A stretch of DNA of 44,372 bases from contig CAAEKQ010000042.1 in NCBI GenBank assembly GCA_900756575.1, forward strand, positions 1 to 44,372. The letters run 5' to 3'. The DNA comes from an uncultured Oscillospiraceae bacterium. Its GTDB lineage: Bacteria > Bacillota > Clostridia > Oscillospirales > Oscillospiraceae. Below the pieces are notes generated by a model. That model was not told where the DNA came from and made no database searches. It worked only from the letters and a program-made list of their open reading frames with translations. Both the position numbers and the translations under genes were made by a program. Below are positions 7,436 through 15,681 of this stretch, in pieces (the stretch's first letter is position 1; the number at the start of each line of letters is the position of its first letter).

Positions 7436-9016
7436 ATGAAACGCACAACCCGTTTGCTGAGCCTGCTGCTGAGCTTGAGCTTGCTGCTGAGCTTTGCACT
7501 CGTCCCAGTATCCGCCACCGACACCGCTGTAACCCCTCATACGGGCAGCGCCACCTACCAGAATCCCCTGTATCCGGACGTTCCCCCGCTTGTCGATCCC
7601 GATGAAGCACTGGCATCCGCCGAAGCAGGCCTGAACAACGCACTGACCGCACAGTCGAAGCTGGCTACCACCTTTGTTTCCATTCAGAAGGCCGCTGAGC
7701 AGATGCGGGACTATATGACGGGGCGCAGTGCTTCCTTCGTCCTGAACGTGAACGCTCCCGGATATACTTACGATGACGATGCCGTTTACTCCCTGATCGT
7801 TGATACGCTGATGCCCATGGCCTACAGCGAGGAGCTGTCCACCGGCATCACCACTGGCGATTACCTGAAGTGGAGCTAGGCCAACACCAACTTTGGCTGG
7901 GAAACCTATTCCAACGGCAACATTACCCTCTATTTCGAATTCTACTATTACACCACCGCAAGCCAGGAGGACTGGCTGATCAAAAACGTAAACGCCACCG
8001 TAGACCGTCTGAACCTCTGGAAGGTCAGCGACTACAAGAAGTACCTGGGCCTCTATCAGTTTGTCACCGATCACGTAGACTACGACTTTGACGGTCTCAA
8101 CAACAATGACATGGGCGTTTTCACCGCTTATGCCGCACTGGCCAAGGGCAAGGCCGTGTGCCAGGGCTATGCAACCCTGTACTATGCAATGTGCCGCGCC
8201 ATGGGTCTCCCCGTCCGCGTGATCACCAGCTATGACCACGCCTGGAACATTGTAAAGCTCGGCAGCTATTATTGGTACGACATGGACTCCACCTGGGACG
8301 GTCAGGAATCCTCTTACAGCACCCTGAACTACTTCCTGAAGGGCTACTCCAACTTTGAAGCAAGCCATCCCCCCGAGGACGAGTATCTCACCTCTGCTTT
8401 CAAGTCCGCCTATCCCATCTCCTACTATGACTACACCCCGGTAGACTCCGACTATCAGCCCGTCTGCCAGTTCCGGGACGTTTCCCCGTCTTCCCCCTAC
8501 TACTACGCCATTCAGGACGTGGCGGACCGCGGTCTGTTCAACGGCTACAACAAGTACACCTTCCAGCCCAACGGCACCATGACTCGGGCCATGCTGGTCA
8601 CCGTACTGTGGCGTATGGCCGGCCAGCCCGACGTCTCCCAGAACACCGGCTTCTCCGATGTTCCCACGGGTCGCTACTACTCCAAGGCAGTTGCCTGGGC
8701 AGCTCAGACCGGCATCACCAACGGCTATGCGGATGGTCAGTTTAAGCCGGATCGGCTTCTGAACCGCCAGCAGCTCTCCACGTTCCTGTATCGGTACGCA
8801 AACCACTTTGGTTATTCCACTGCCGCATACAACGATCTCTCCGATTACTCCGATGTGGATACCATCGATGATTTCGCAGTTGACGCCATGCACTGGAGCG
8901 TTGGCGCAGGCATTGTCAACGGCTATGGCAACGGTACCCTGAGACCCACCGGCAACGCCACCCGCGGCCAGATGGCAGCAATGGTCAGCCGTTTCCTCAG
9001 CTACTACGGCCTCTAA
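7436..9016 (+). pseudogene. Secreted transglutaminase-like protein with three SLH domains, interrupted by in-frame TAG
   Basis: A GAGGAGG ribosome site precedes ATG 7436. The frame encodes a signal peptide ending near PVSATD, then stops at TAG 7877-7879 (codon 148). The same frame continues without further stops to 9016, so the intact protein would have 526 residues. After the stop come a transglutaminase-like domain with a Cys242-His268-Asp282 triad (GKAVCQGYATL, YDHAWN, YWYDMDS) and three SLH repeats (about residues 345-526) that anchor proteins to wall polymers. A single CAG-to-TAG change would explain the stop. Other genes here end in TAG, so the codon is not reassigned. It may be a fresh pseudogene, a sequencing error, or a readthrough case. 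Confidence 0.75.
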
Positions 9017-9040
9017 TCTCCCCGTTTTCCAGGTAACATA

Positions 9041-9086
9041 CGCCGGACAGTATACCATTTTCGGTACGCTGTCCGGCGTTCTTTTC
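9041..9086 (+). terminator. Terminator of the SLH/transglutaminase gene
   Basis: CGCCGGACAG...TACC pairs with GGTA...CTGTCCGGCG around ATTTTC, followed by TTCTTTTC. Confidence 0.8.
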
Positions 9087-9100
9087 TCTCCAATTAATAA

Positions 9101-10075
9101 TTAATTCTGCATATGAATCTGCTGGCCGGTGATCAGCGGATAGCGGCTGAGCTGCTGGCCGTTCAGATCCTCCCGGTGCAGGTCTACGCCGGTAATCTGG
9201 CTGTTTTCATAGGTAGTGTAATAATAGATGCCCCGGTCGGTGTTGCAGCAGGAGGTATAGATGGTGATCTCATACTTTCCCTCGCCCATGTGCACGCAGC
9301 CCCGCTGCTGGGCCACGGAGCCAAGGATGTGGAAAAACTGGCTGATGCTCTCGCTCTCCGACGTTCCGGAAACGGAATGGAGCTTGGTAAACGCCACCCG
9401 GACAAAGCGGGATGCCGACGACAGATCCCCGGGCATACCCAGCATTCCCATGCCCCGGCTGTAGGGCGTCAGGTCGAGCTGATCGGAGAAGTGATTTTCC
9501 GGGGGCTCGGTGGACAGGCTCATAAAATTAGTGAGATTTGTCATCTGATAGTCAAAGGGCGGATTGTTGGTGAGAATCCCCACGGGGTTGTCATAGATCC
9601 GAATGCCCTCCCGTACGGATTCCACTGTGATGGCGCAATCCCGGTCTGCGATGATCCAATGGAGGGGCGACACCGGAAACTGAGGGCCAAAGGGGGTGTT
9701 CGCCAGGTTCATCCGGGCAAGATACGCCTTGGCCTCCTCCACCGTAGCGCACTGGCCCAGCAGCCAGGGAATCAGTTCAAAGGTCGCTACGTTGTCCTTG
9801 CCCTCCGCCAGGGGCTTATAATCCGCATTGCCCGGAAAATTTAGCCCCGCCATACTCAGGCCCTTTTCATTGGTGGCGTCATAGTATAGGGGATAATCCC
9901 CCGCCACCGTTGCCATGCCGATGATGGCATAATGGCTGGAAAGGCCGCCCATGTGTCGGAAGTGGAACGGGAAGTTCCGCGGGGTGACCACAACCTCCTC
10001 CCCATAGGACACCTCATAGTCCAGCGTCCTTCCAAAATAATGATCTTTTGTTCGATACGTTGCCGCAGTACACAT
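9101..10075 (-). CDS. Bile salt hydrolase (choloylglycine hydrolase)
   Basis: 324-residue Ntn-hydrolase that cleaves glycine or taurine from conjugated bile acids. ATG 10075 (ribosome site GGAGGG) puts the nucleophile at Cys2 after removal of Met. The catalytic set of the family is present: Arg16 and Asp19 (FGRTLDY), Asn79 (AGLNFPG), Asn170/171 (GILTNNPPFD) and Arg223 (SASRFVR). The C-terminal YTSCCNTDRGIYYYTTYEN is nearly the clostridial form. The length equals the family norm. The loop before the arginine reads TPYSRGMG; an S-R-x motif in this loop has been linked to taurine preference. No signal peptide, so it is cytoplasmic. Penicillin V acylase is the alternative, but the overall match favours bile salts. 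Confidence 0.93.
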   Translation of the reverse strand: MCTAATYRTKDHYFGRTLDYEVSYGEEVVVTPRNFPFHFRHMGGLSSHYAIIGMATVAGDYPLYYDATNEKGLSMAGLNFPGNADYKPLAEGKDNVATFELIPWLLGQCATVEEAKAYLARMNLANTPFGPQFPVSPLHWIIADRDCAITVESVREGIRIYDNPVGILTNNPPFDYQMTNLTNFMSLSTEPPENHFSDQLDLTPYSRGMGMLGMPGDLSSASRFVRVAFTKLHSVSGTSESESISQFFHILGSVAQQRGCVHMGEGKYEITIYTSCCNTDRGIYYYTTYENSQITGVDLHREDLNGQQLSRYPLITGQQIHMQN

Positions 10076-10107
10076 TGTAAATCCCTCCGTCCAAATTGTT
10101 ATGCCAC

Positions 10108-10136
10108 AGTATAGCACCATTGATACGGAATTACAA
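10108..10136 (-). promoter_or_regulatory. Promoter of the bile salt hydrolase gene
   Basis: Minus-strand TTGTAA (10131-10136) and TATACT (10108-10113), 17 bp apart. Confidence 0.65.
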
Positions 10137-10140
10137 GTGA

Positions 10141-10173
10141 AAATCCCCTCCGCACTAAGTGCAGAGGGGATGA
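10141..10173 (-). terminator. Terminator of the MOSC gene
   Basis: Minus-strand ATCCCCTC-GCAC pairs with GTGC-GAGGGGAT around TTA, followed by TTTC. It separates the MOSC gene from the bile salt hydrolase promoter. Confidence 0.8.
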
Positions 10174-10175
10174 TT

Positions 10176-10622
10176 TTACGCTTCTTCGATGACCTCCAGC
10201 TGATCACCGGGACGAACGATACCGGGGTTCAAAATCTTCACAAAGATTCCCTCCCGGGGCATAACGCAGTCGCCTGCCGCCTTCCGAATGGCGCAGTCAT
10301 AGTGACAGGTCTTGCCGATCTGAGTCACCTCGCCCACGGCCTCGGGGCCGATCTTCAGCCGGGTACCCACCGGCAGCTCATACAGGGTAATGCCCTTCAC
10401 CAAAATATTCTCGGCAAAATCGCCGGGCTTCAGGGTCACATGGGTAATCTTGCTCTGGAGCTTGTCTACGCTCTCCTGGCCCAACAGGGATACCTGACGG
10501 TGCCAATTGCCGGCATGGGCGTCGCCTACAATGCCCCAGTTCTCCTTCAGCTCCACCTGGTCAACGGGATGCTTCTGCTCCCCCTTCTTTTCACTGATAC
10601 ATACGGCCAAAATTTCTGCCAT
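10176..10622 (-). CDS. MOSC-domain protein
   Basis: 148 residues, a stand-alone MOSC domain (the C-terminal domain of molybdenum cofactor sulfurases, thought to bind sulfur or cofactor). Typical segments are GIVGDAHAG-WHRQVSLL near residue 35, GDFAENI, VG.RL.IG, and ...GKTCHYDCAIRKA, holding the conserved cysteine region. No molybdopterin gene is nearby, so its actual role is not indicated. ATG 10622 after GAAGGAG is preferred over a TTG two codons upstream. Monocistronic. Confidence 0.88.
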   Translation of the reverse strand: MAEILAVCISEKKGEQKHPVDQVELKENWGIVGDAHAGNWHRQVSLLGQESVDKLQSKITHVTLKPGDFAENILVKGITLYELPVGTRLKIGPEAVGEVTQIGKTCHYDCAIRKAAGDCVMPREGIFVKILNPGIVRPGDQLEVIEEA

Positions 10623-10675
10623 GGTCAAACACTCCTTCTATCTGCGGGATATGGGCCCCGTCCTTGTCTCCCGGT

Positions 10676-10705
10676 ATTATACGAAACTTCGACGGCCTTT
10701 GTCAA
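10676..10705 (-). promoter_or_regulatory. Promoter of the MOSC gene
   Basis: Minus-strand TTGACA (10700-10705) and TATAAT (10676-10681), 18 bp apart. Confidence 0.7.
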
Positions 10706-10739
10706 CCTCCCCCACGTTTTCCCACTCACGGCTGAATTC

Positions 10740-11309
10740 TTATTGTGCTTCCCGCACCATTTGATTGAATTTCAGCAAATAGGAAATGAAGCTCCACAGC
10801 AGCAGCACAATGCCAACGCCAATGAGCGTACTGGACACTGCCGCCGGAATGCCGGATACCAGTAACAGCAGCGCCATCATAGCGTAGAGATAAAAGGTCG
10901 TCACCTTGCCGCACCACATGGCGCCGTCGTTCTTCCCGGCCTTCTTCACCGCATAAGCACCGTAAATGCCCTGGGTCAGCTCCTTCACCACCAGCACCAG
11001 GAACAGCAGCTTCATAGGCCCATAATGTTTGGCCAGGCAGCAGGCCACCACCGCCTGGGTGAGCTTATCGGCAATGGGATCCAGCACCTTGCCCAGCTCA
11101 GAGATCATGTGGAACCGCCGGGCAATCTTTCCGTCGGCAAAATCCGTCAGCCCGGACAGTACCAGAACCCCAACCGCCAGGTAGTAATCCTGCTGCTCCT
11201 TGGCGTTCCAGTAAAGATAGGCGAACACCCCTGCCAGCACCAGCCGAAAGGCGCTGAGCAGATTGGGAATGGTCAAAATCTGATGGCTGCGATCCGAACA
11301 TGGCTGCAT
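10740..11309 (-). CDS. pgsA: CDP-diacylglycerol-glycerol-3-phosphate 3-phosphatidyltransferase-like membrane protein
   Basis: 189 residues with several membrane helices and the CDP-alcohol phosphotransferase signature D-G-x2-A-R-x8-G-x3-D-x3-D, seen as DGKIARR...GKVLDPIAD near residues 58-84. It transfers a phosphatidyl group from CDP-diacylglycerol to an alcohol. Glycerol-3-phosphate is the usual acceptor for this size class and gives the precursor of phosphatidylglycerol. The ribosome site GAGGAGG precedes ATG 11309. Another acceptor alcohol cannot be excluded. No clear terminator is seen between it and the MOSC promoter. Confidence 0.82.
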   Translation of the reverse strand: MQPCSDRSHQILTIPNLLSAFRLVLAGVFAYLYWNAKEQQDYYLAVGVLVLSGLTDFADGKIARRFHMISELGKVLDPIADKLTQAVVACCLAKHYGPMKLLFLVLVVKELTQGIYGAYAVKKAGKNDGAMWCGKVTTFYLYAMMALLLLVSGIPAAVSSTLIGVGIVLLLWSFISYLLKFNQMVREAQ

Positions 11310-11490
11310 ATCAAAGTTCCTCCTCGTTTCGATTTCTGGGAATGCCCACCCCGTCGTCCACCACCAGCACCTCGAGATTGGAATAGGTCTGGTGCTGAAT
11401 CCGGCGCAGACATTTTCGATGGTTTCAGCTCCCTAACATTTTCTTTCATCAACATTTTATCTTCATTATAATCAGGATTGCTCAGAATGT
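11310..11490 (-). other. Long pgsA leader holding a glycosyltransferase-like coding remnant
   Basis: The leader between the promoter at 11465-11493 and the pgsA ATG is about 145 nt. On the minus strand, around 11330-11425, one frame reads CLRRIQHQTYSNLEVLVVDD followed by GVGIP, close to the N-terminal motif of GT2 glycosyltransferases. It has no start codon or ribosome site, and an in-frame TGA lies just upstream. It looks like a decayed gene fragment now transcribed as untranslated leader. The rest of the 11310-11627 gap holds only the promoters listed. Confidence 0.45.
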
Positions 11491-11493
11491 CAA
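11465..11493 (-). promoter_or_regulatory. Perfect-consensus promoter driving pgsA
   Basis: Minus-strand TTGACA (11488-11493) and TATAAT (11465-11470), exactly 17 bp apart. Confidence 0.8.
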
Positions 11494-11587
11494 CGGAGCA
11501 TTTTTCGCCAGGTTTTTTGGGGGCTGGAGGAAGCGGGAAAATTAGGGATCCGGTGCTGATATCGTGGTGGCGCTTTGTCTGAACGTG

Positions 11588-11596
11588 TGGTATACT
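11588..11596 (+). promoter_or_regulatory. Extended -10 promoter of the TfoX-N gene
   Basis: TGG immediately precedes TATACT (11591-11596). No good -35 is seen. It is 32 bp upstream of the ATG. Confidence 0.45.
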
Positions 11597-11627
11597 CGGG
11601 GTAGAAAAAGGAAAAGGAGGCCCCGCC

Positions 11628-11957
11628 ATGTCATCCACCAAAGCCTACCTGGACTTCATCCTGGAGCAGCTCTCAGACCTGCCCGACATCACCTACCGCG
11701 CCATGATGGGCGAATACATTCTCTATTACCGCGGAAAAATCTTAGGCGGCATTTATGATGACCGTCTGCTGGTCAAGCCCACAAAATCCGCCCTGGCCGC
11801 AATGCCGGATGCGCCCCACGAGCTTCCCTATGGGGGTGCAAAACCCATGCTGCTGGTGGAGGATGTGGACAGCAAGGACGCTCTGACCGTGCTGTTTCAG
11901 GCAATGTACCCCGAGCTCCCCGCCCCAAAGACAAAAAAGAAGCCAAAGATCCAATAG
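11628..11957 (+). CDS. TfoX N-terminal-domain protein
   Basis: 109 residues matching the TfoX/Sxy N-terminal domain: the family core YRAMMGEYILYYRGKILGGI followed by DDRLLVKPT and a C-terminal Lys-rich tail. In Proteobacteria the full-length TfoX/Sxy activates competence genes. Stand-alone TfoX-N proteins in Clostridia have no established function. A strong AAGGAGG site precedes ATG 11628. The stop is TAG, and a terminator follows. Monocistronic. Confidence 0.85.
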   Translation: MSSTKAYLDFILEQLSDLPDITYRAMMGEYILYYRGKILGGIYDDRLLVKPTKSALAAMPDAPHELPYGGAKPMLLVEDVDSKDALTVLFQAMYPELPAPKTKKKPKIQ

Positions 11958-11964
11958 CTGCACA

Positions 11965-12008
11965 AAAAGAGCAGAACCTCCGTTTTGTCGAGGTTCTGCT
12001 CTTCTATT
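11965..12008. terminator. Bidirectional terminator between tfoX-N and the MATE gene
   Basis: AAGAGCAGAACCTC (11967-11980) pairs perfectly with 11990-12003 around a 9-nt loop. U-rich tails are present on both strands. Confidence 0.9.
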
Positions 12009-12015
12009 TTCTGTG

Positions 12016-13404
12016 CTATCGGTCTTCCAGCACCTTTTTCTCCATCCATTTTCCGCTGATGAACCGGCCCACATACCAGAGATCCCGGTCAAACCAGTCC
12101 ACAAACATGGCGATCCACACGCCCAGAACGCCGAAGCCAAAGCCCCGGATCAGGATCATGCACAGCGCCACTCGGAACACCCACATGGACGCCGCCGAAA
12201 CGATCATGCTGTATTTCACGTCGCCGGCCGCCCGCATTCCGTTGGGCAGGGTAAACGCCAGGGGCCAGATAAAGGGCTTCACCAGCGTAATGAGCACCAT
12301 CATCCGGTGGACGATTTGCGCGCTCTCCGGGCTCAGTCCCGACAGCCGGGATACGGTATCCACGGAGAAGAAAATCAGAATACCGGTGCCGATCACCAGC
12401 AGTTCGGATATTCCCGTAAGCTCCAGGCTATACCGTTTTGCTTCCTGTGGCCGTCCTGCACCCACGCATTGGCCTGCCACCGTCACCAGCCCCAGTCCCA
12501 CGGCCATGGAGGGCATACTAGTAAAGTACTCCAGCGTATTTACCACCGCCTGCGCGGCAATTTCGGAGGTGGGCAGGGTTGCCACGGTACTCTGAATCAC
12601 CAGCTTGCCGAACTGGAACATACCGTTTTCCACGCCGGTGGGAATGCCGATCCGCAGAATGGTGCGAATCAGCTTGAAATCCGGGCGGATGGATGCATAG
12701 TGATTCAGCACAATCACCTGTCCGGGCCGATGGTGGAACCACAGAATCGCAACGCACTGGAGCGCCCGGGACAGCATGGTGGAAAACGCCGCGCCGAACA
12801 CGCCCCAATGGAACACAAACATAAACACCGCATTGCCCGCGATATTCAAAAGGTTGCCCACGGCGCTTACAATCATCGGCAGCCGGGAGTTTCCCGTCGC
12901 CCGATACATGGCCGCACTGGCATCATAAATGCCCATAAACGGGTAGGACAGCGCCGTCACCAAAAAGTAGATCCGCGCCGCATCCATCACATCCGCTTCC
13001 ACGCTGCCAAATACCAGATGTAAAATCGGATTCCGCAGTACCACGCAAACCACGCAGCACAGCAGCGAAACCACCGTAACCGACAGCAGCACCTGCCGAG
13101 CAGATCGATTGGCCCCCTCCCGATCCTGAGCGCCGAGATATTGGGCGCAGGCGATGGTTCCGCCGGTAGCCAGGGCGGTCATCATCATGAGCACCAGGTT
13201 GTTGATGGAGTCCACCAGCGAAACGCCGGACACTGCCGCATCGCCCACCCGGGCCACCATCATGGTATCCGCCGTTCCCATCAGGGCGGTAAACAGCTGC
13301 TCCACGATCAGTGGAATCAGCAGCATGGCCAGCTCTTTTCTTGAAAATAGTCTGCCGTTTTCCTGCAGCACAATGTCATCTTCTTTCCGCGCTGTCTGCG
13401 CCAA
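12016..13404 (-). CDS. MATE family multidrug/metabolite exporter
   Basis: About 462 residues with twelve hydrophobic segments in two MatE halves (IPLIVEQLFTALMGTADTMMV opens the first). These transporters exchange Na+ or H+ for cationic compounds across the membrane; the substrate is unknown. I choose TTG 13404, nine bases after a GAGGAG site; the GTG at 13437 lies inside the leader hairpin and has no ribosome site. It shares little with the tandem MATE pair at 33-36 kb beyond the fold. The leader carries a terminator-like hairpin, which may attenuate expression. Confidence 0.88.
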   Translation of the reverse strand: MAQTARKEDDIVLQENGRLFSRKELAMLLIPLIVEQLFTALMGTADTMMVARVGDAAVSGVSLVDSINNLVLMMMTALATGGTIACAQYLGAQDREGANRSARQVLLSVTVVSLLCCVVCVVLRNPILHLVFGSVEADVMDAARIYFLVTALSYPFMGIYDASAAMYRATGNSRLPMIVSAVGNLLNIAGNAVFMFVFHWGVFGAAFSTMLSRALQCVAILWFHHRPGQVIVLNHYASIRPDFKLIRTILRIGIPTGVENGMFQFGKLVIQSTVATLPTSEIAAQAVVNTLEYFTSMPSMAVGLGLVTVAGQCVGAGRPQEAKRYSLELTGISELLVIGTGILIFFSVDTVSRLSGLSPESAQIVHRMMVLITLVKPFIWPLAFTLPNGMRAAGDVKYSMIVSAASMWVFRVALCMILIRGFGFGVLGVWIAMFVDWFDRDLWYVGRFISGKWMEKKVLEDR

Positions 13405-13424
13405 TGATAATCGCTCCTCTACAC

Positions 13425-13470
13425 AAAAGAAAGGCACGCAAACAGGTGACCAGCCCGTCTGCGTGCCTTA
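13425..13470 (-). promoter_or_regulatory. Terminator-like hairpin in the MATE leader (possible attenuator)
   Basis: AAGGCACGCA (13431-13440) pairs perfectly with 13460-13469. On the minus strand the descending arm is followed by TTTCTTTTG and then the MATE ribosome site at once. This placement suits transcription attenuation of an efflux gene. Confidence 0.5.
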
Positions 13471-13571
13471 TCAGGAAGAAGGAGAAATGAAAAAGAATTG
13501 TTATGGCTATATAGTACACGACGGATATTACAGAAGTCACCGGATTTTTGTTTCTTTTTCATGAATTTTGG

Positions 13572-13594
13572 AGAAATATTTGTGTAATATTTCT
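13572..13594. promoter_or_regulatory. Perfect AT-rich inverted repeat between cvpA-like and MATE genes
   Basis: AGAAATATT (13572-13580), 5-bp spacer, AATATTTCT (13586-13594). No U-tract follows, so a regulator-binding site for the MATE gene is more likely than a terminator; its role is unproven. Confidence 0.4.
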
Positions 13595-13610
13595 ATTGCA
13601 TTCCTCTGAT

Positions 13611-14297
13611 TTAGACGATACGCTCCGCAATACTCCGCAGCAGCTGTGCCACCGGGCCGCCAAAGCTTCCCTGCTCCATGGCCCCGCTTTTTACCAGCAG
13701 TCCCATGAGCACCGTCAGGAATAGGGCACAGCTCACCGCACCGATCAGCGCGCCGCCTGCATGGTTCAGGGTATGCACTACCGGCAGCCGATCCACCAAG
13801 TTTACAATCAGGCTCACGGCACGAAGCAGCAGATAAATCAGCAGAAACGCCACCAGGAAAATCACCAATCCCGCCAGGGAACTGACAACAGACTGACTAA
13901 TGCTCTTTGCAATGCTCTGTACCACCGGCTCTGCCACCGTCTGGGCCGCCCCCTGCACCGACTCCTGAACGTCCAGTCCAAAGCCGCTGAGGATGCCTGC
14001 CAGGTCATTCAGCGTTACCTGCTTTCCGCCGATGGTCAGGCCCACCTCGCCGGTCTGCTCCAGGGCATTTTCCGTGCTGTCCTCCACCCCATCCTGAATC
14101 ACGTCCACAAGATAGGATGTGACCTTTGGTTCCATCCATCCCGAAACCTTCGGAGTCAACGCCTGCTGCACCGCCGCCGCACCCAGACAACTCAGCGCCA
14201 GCATTAACAGGGTACACAGCGACAGAATCAGTCCCTTCCGATAGCCGGACAGAACGCAGACCACAAAGATCAAAAGTAAAATGATATCTACTGTCAT
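13611..14297 (-). CDS. CvpA-family membrane protein
   Basis: 228 residues. The CvpA-like start DIILLLIFVVCVLSGYRKGL is followed by a second hydrophobic segment, an extracytoplasmic loop of about 90 residues that is Gln/Val/Ser-rich, and two further membrane helices. The family (named for colicin V production) is linked to envelope homeostasis, but the molecular role is unresolved. Its ATG directly follows the cca stop codon (TGAATG), implying translational coupling. It is the last gene of the yfbR-like operon. Confidence 0.8.
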   Translation of the reverse strand: MTVDIILLLIFVVCVLSGYRKGLILSLCTLLMLALSCLGAAAVQQALTPKVSGWMEPKVTSYLVDVIQDGVEDSTENALEQTGEVGLTIGGKQVTLNDLAGILSGFGLDVQESVQGAAQTVAEPVVQSIAKSISQSVVSSLAGLVIFLVAFLLIYLLLRAVSLIVNLVDRLPVVHTLNHAGGALIGAVSCALFLTVLMGLLVKSGAMEQGSFGGPVAQLLRSIAERIV

Positions 14298-15644
14298 TCA
14301 GGGTTCCTTTCTTTCATTGATTAGCTGCTTCAGCCGTTCCAGCAGCGTCTCCCGCTCCGGCGGACAGGCGCCGTCCAACACGTCGTCCAACAGCCCCTCC
14401 AAAATCCGGCCCACCTGAGGCCCCGCAGGTACTCCCAGCGCCATCACGTCGCCGCCCTTCACCGGAAGGTCTCGAACAGAGAAGCATCGCTCCGTCTCCA
14501 GGCATTCCCGGATCAGCCGGGTCATCTCCATGAGATTGTTATATCGGGCGCGGGTTTTCGGGGTATCCACATGGGCCAGGCAGTCGCAGCGCTTGACTTC
14601 CAATAAAAGCCGCACATTGTCCCTGCCATACCGGGCAATCCACCGCCGGGCGTTTTTGATGGTAGCCGGCGCCTCCCGGTCATGATCCCGTACCAGCAGG
14701 CAGATGGTGTCCCGGGTTTTCTTGTCCCCGTGGAATCGGTCAAGGATCTGCTCCGCCAGCTCCATGCTCCGCTGAGGGTGGCCATAAAAATGGCCGATGC
14801 CCCGGTCATCCAGGGTAAAGCAGTCCGGCTTTCCCAAATCGTGGAGCAGCAGCGCCCAGCGGACAATGGGATCGGGCCTACTTTTCCCCAGCGCCTCCAG
14901 AGTATGCTGCCACACGTCCCGATTGTGGAAGGGATTGCGCTGCAAAAAGCCCATACTCGGCTGAATTTCCGGCAAAACTGCGGCAAGCACACCACCATAC
15001 TGCTCCAGCACCGATTGGGCATAGGTTCCGATCAAAATTCCGGTGAGCTCTTTATAAATTCGCTCGCCGCTGACATAACTTAATAGATTCTTGTTCCGCT
15101 CCATGGCCGCCGCCGTCTCCGGCGCAATGGAAAAGCCCAGCCGGGACGCAAACCGCAGTCCCCGGAGAATGCGCAATGCATCCTCCGTAAACCTGGTGTC
15201 CGGATCGCCCACGCAGCGGATGATGCCGTCTGTTAAGTCCTGTCTGCCCCCGAAGGGGTCCTGAATTTCTTCGTCCAGCCCCACCGCCATGGCGTTGATG
15301 GTAAAATCCCGGCGCAAAAGGTCTTCCTTCAGCGTTCGGACAAAATTCACCTGCTGGGGACGGCGGTGGTCGAGATAATTGCCGTCACTGCGAAACGTGG
15401 TGATCTCATAGGGAACTCCCTGGAAAATCACCGTAACCGTTCCGTGCTTTAGGCCCGTCTCCACGACTCTCAGGTCAGAAAAGCAGGCTTCCGTTTCTTC
15501 CGGCAGAGCGGAGGTACAGATGTCCCAGTCTCCGGGCACCGTGCCAAGTAAGCTGTCCCGCACACATCCGCCCACGGCATACGCCTGAAATCCAGCAGCC
15601 GTCAGCCGATTGAGAATCTCATTGGGGCCCTGTGGAATATTCAT
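14298..15644 (-). CDS. cca: CCA-adding tRNA nucleotidyltransferase
   Basis: 448 residues. It builds or repairs the 3' CCA end of tRNAs from CTP and ATP. The class II nucleotidyltransferase head shows AYAVGGCVRDSLLG, the metal-binding GDWDICTSA and RRDFTINAMA, with RILRGLRFASRLGF in the neck. An HD domain follows in the tail (ALLLHDLGKP, near residue 270), as in the longer bacterial forms that also hydrolyse phosphate esters. The ribosome site AAAGGAGG precedes ATG 15644. No tRNA gene is nearby. It lies 37 bp downstream of the PFL gene in the same transcript. Confidence 0.93.
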   Translation of the reverse strand: MNIPQGPNEILNRLTAAGFQAYAVGGCVRDSLLGTVPGDWDICTSALPEETEACFSDLRVVETGLKHGTVTVIFQGVPYEITTFRSDGNYLDHRRPQQVNFVRTLKEDLLRRDFTINAMAVGLDEEIQDPFGGRQDLTDGIIRCVGDPDTRFTEDALRILRGLRFASRLGFSIAPETAAAMERNKNLLSYVSGERIYKELTGILIGTYAQSVLEQYGGVLAAVLPEIQPSMGFLQRNPFHNRDVWQHTLEALGKSRPDPIVRWALLLHDLGKPDCFTLDDRGIGHFYGHPQRSMELAEQILDRFHGDKKTRDTICLLVRDHDREAPATIKNARRWIARYGRDNVRLLLEVKRCDCLAHVDTPKTRARYNNLMEMTRLIRECLETERCFSVRDLPVKGGDVMALGVPAGPQVGRILEGLLDDVLDGACPPERETLLERLKQLINERKEP

Positions 15645-15681
15645 GGCGTATGCCTCCTTTCCGGAACATCAAAATTGCAAA

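Noticed and set aside
7877..7879. TAG as pyrrolysine or reassigned codon
   Set aside because: At least three other genes here (3621-4094, 6470-7225, 11628-11957) end in TAG, and no pyrrolysine genes are visible.
13486..13563. Rightward 25-codon frame with a GAAGGAG site upstream of ATG 13487
   Set aside because: It is the complement of the pyrimidine-rich MATE leader, lies on the opposite strand from all local genes, and has no promoter I can see.
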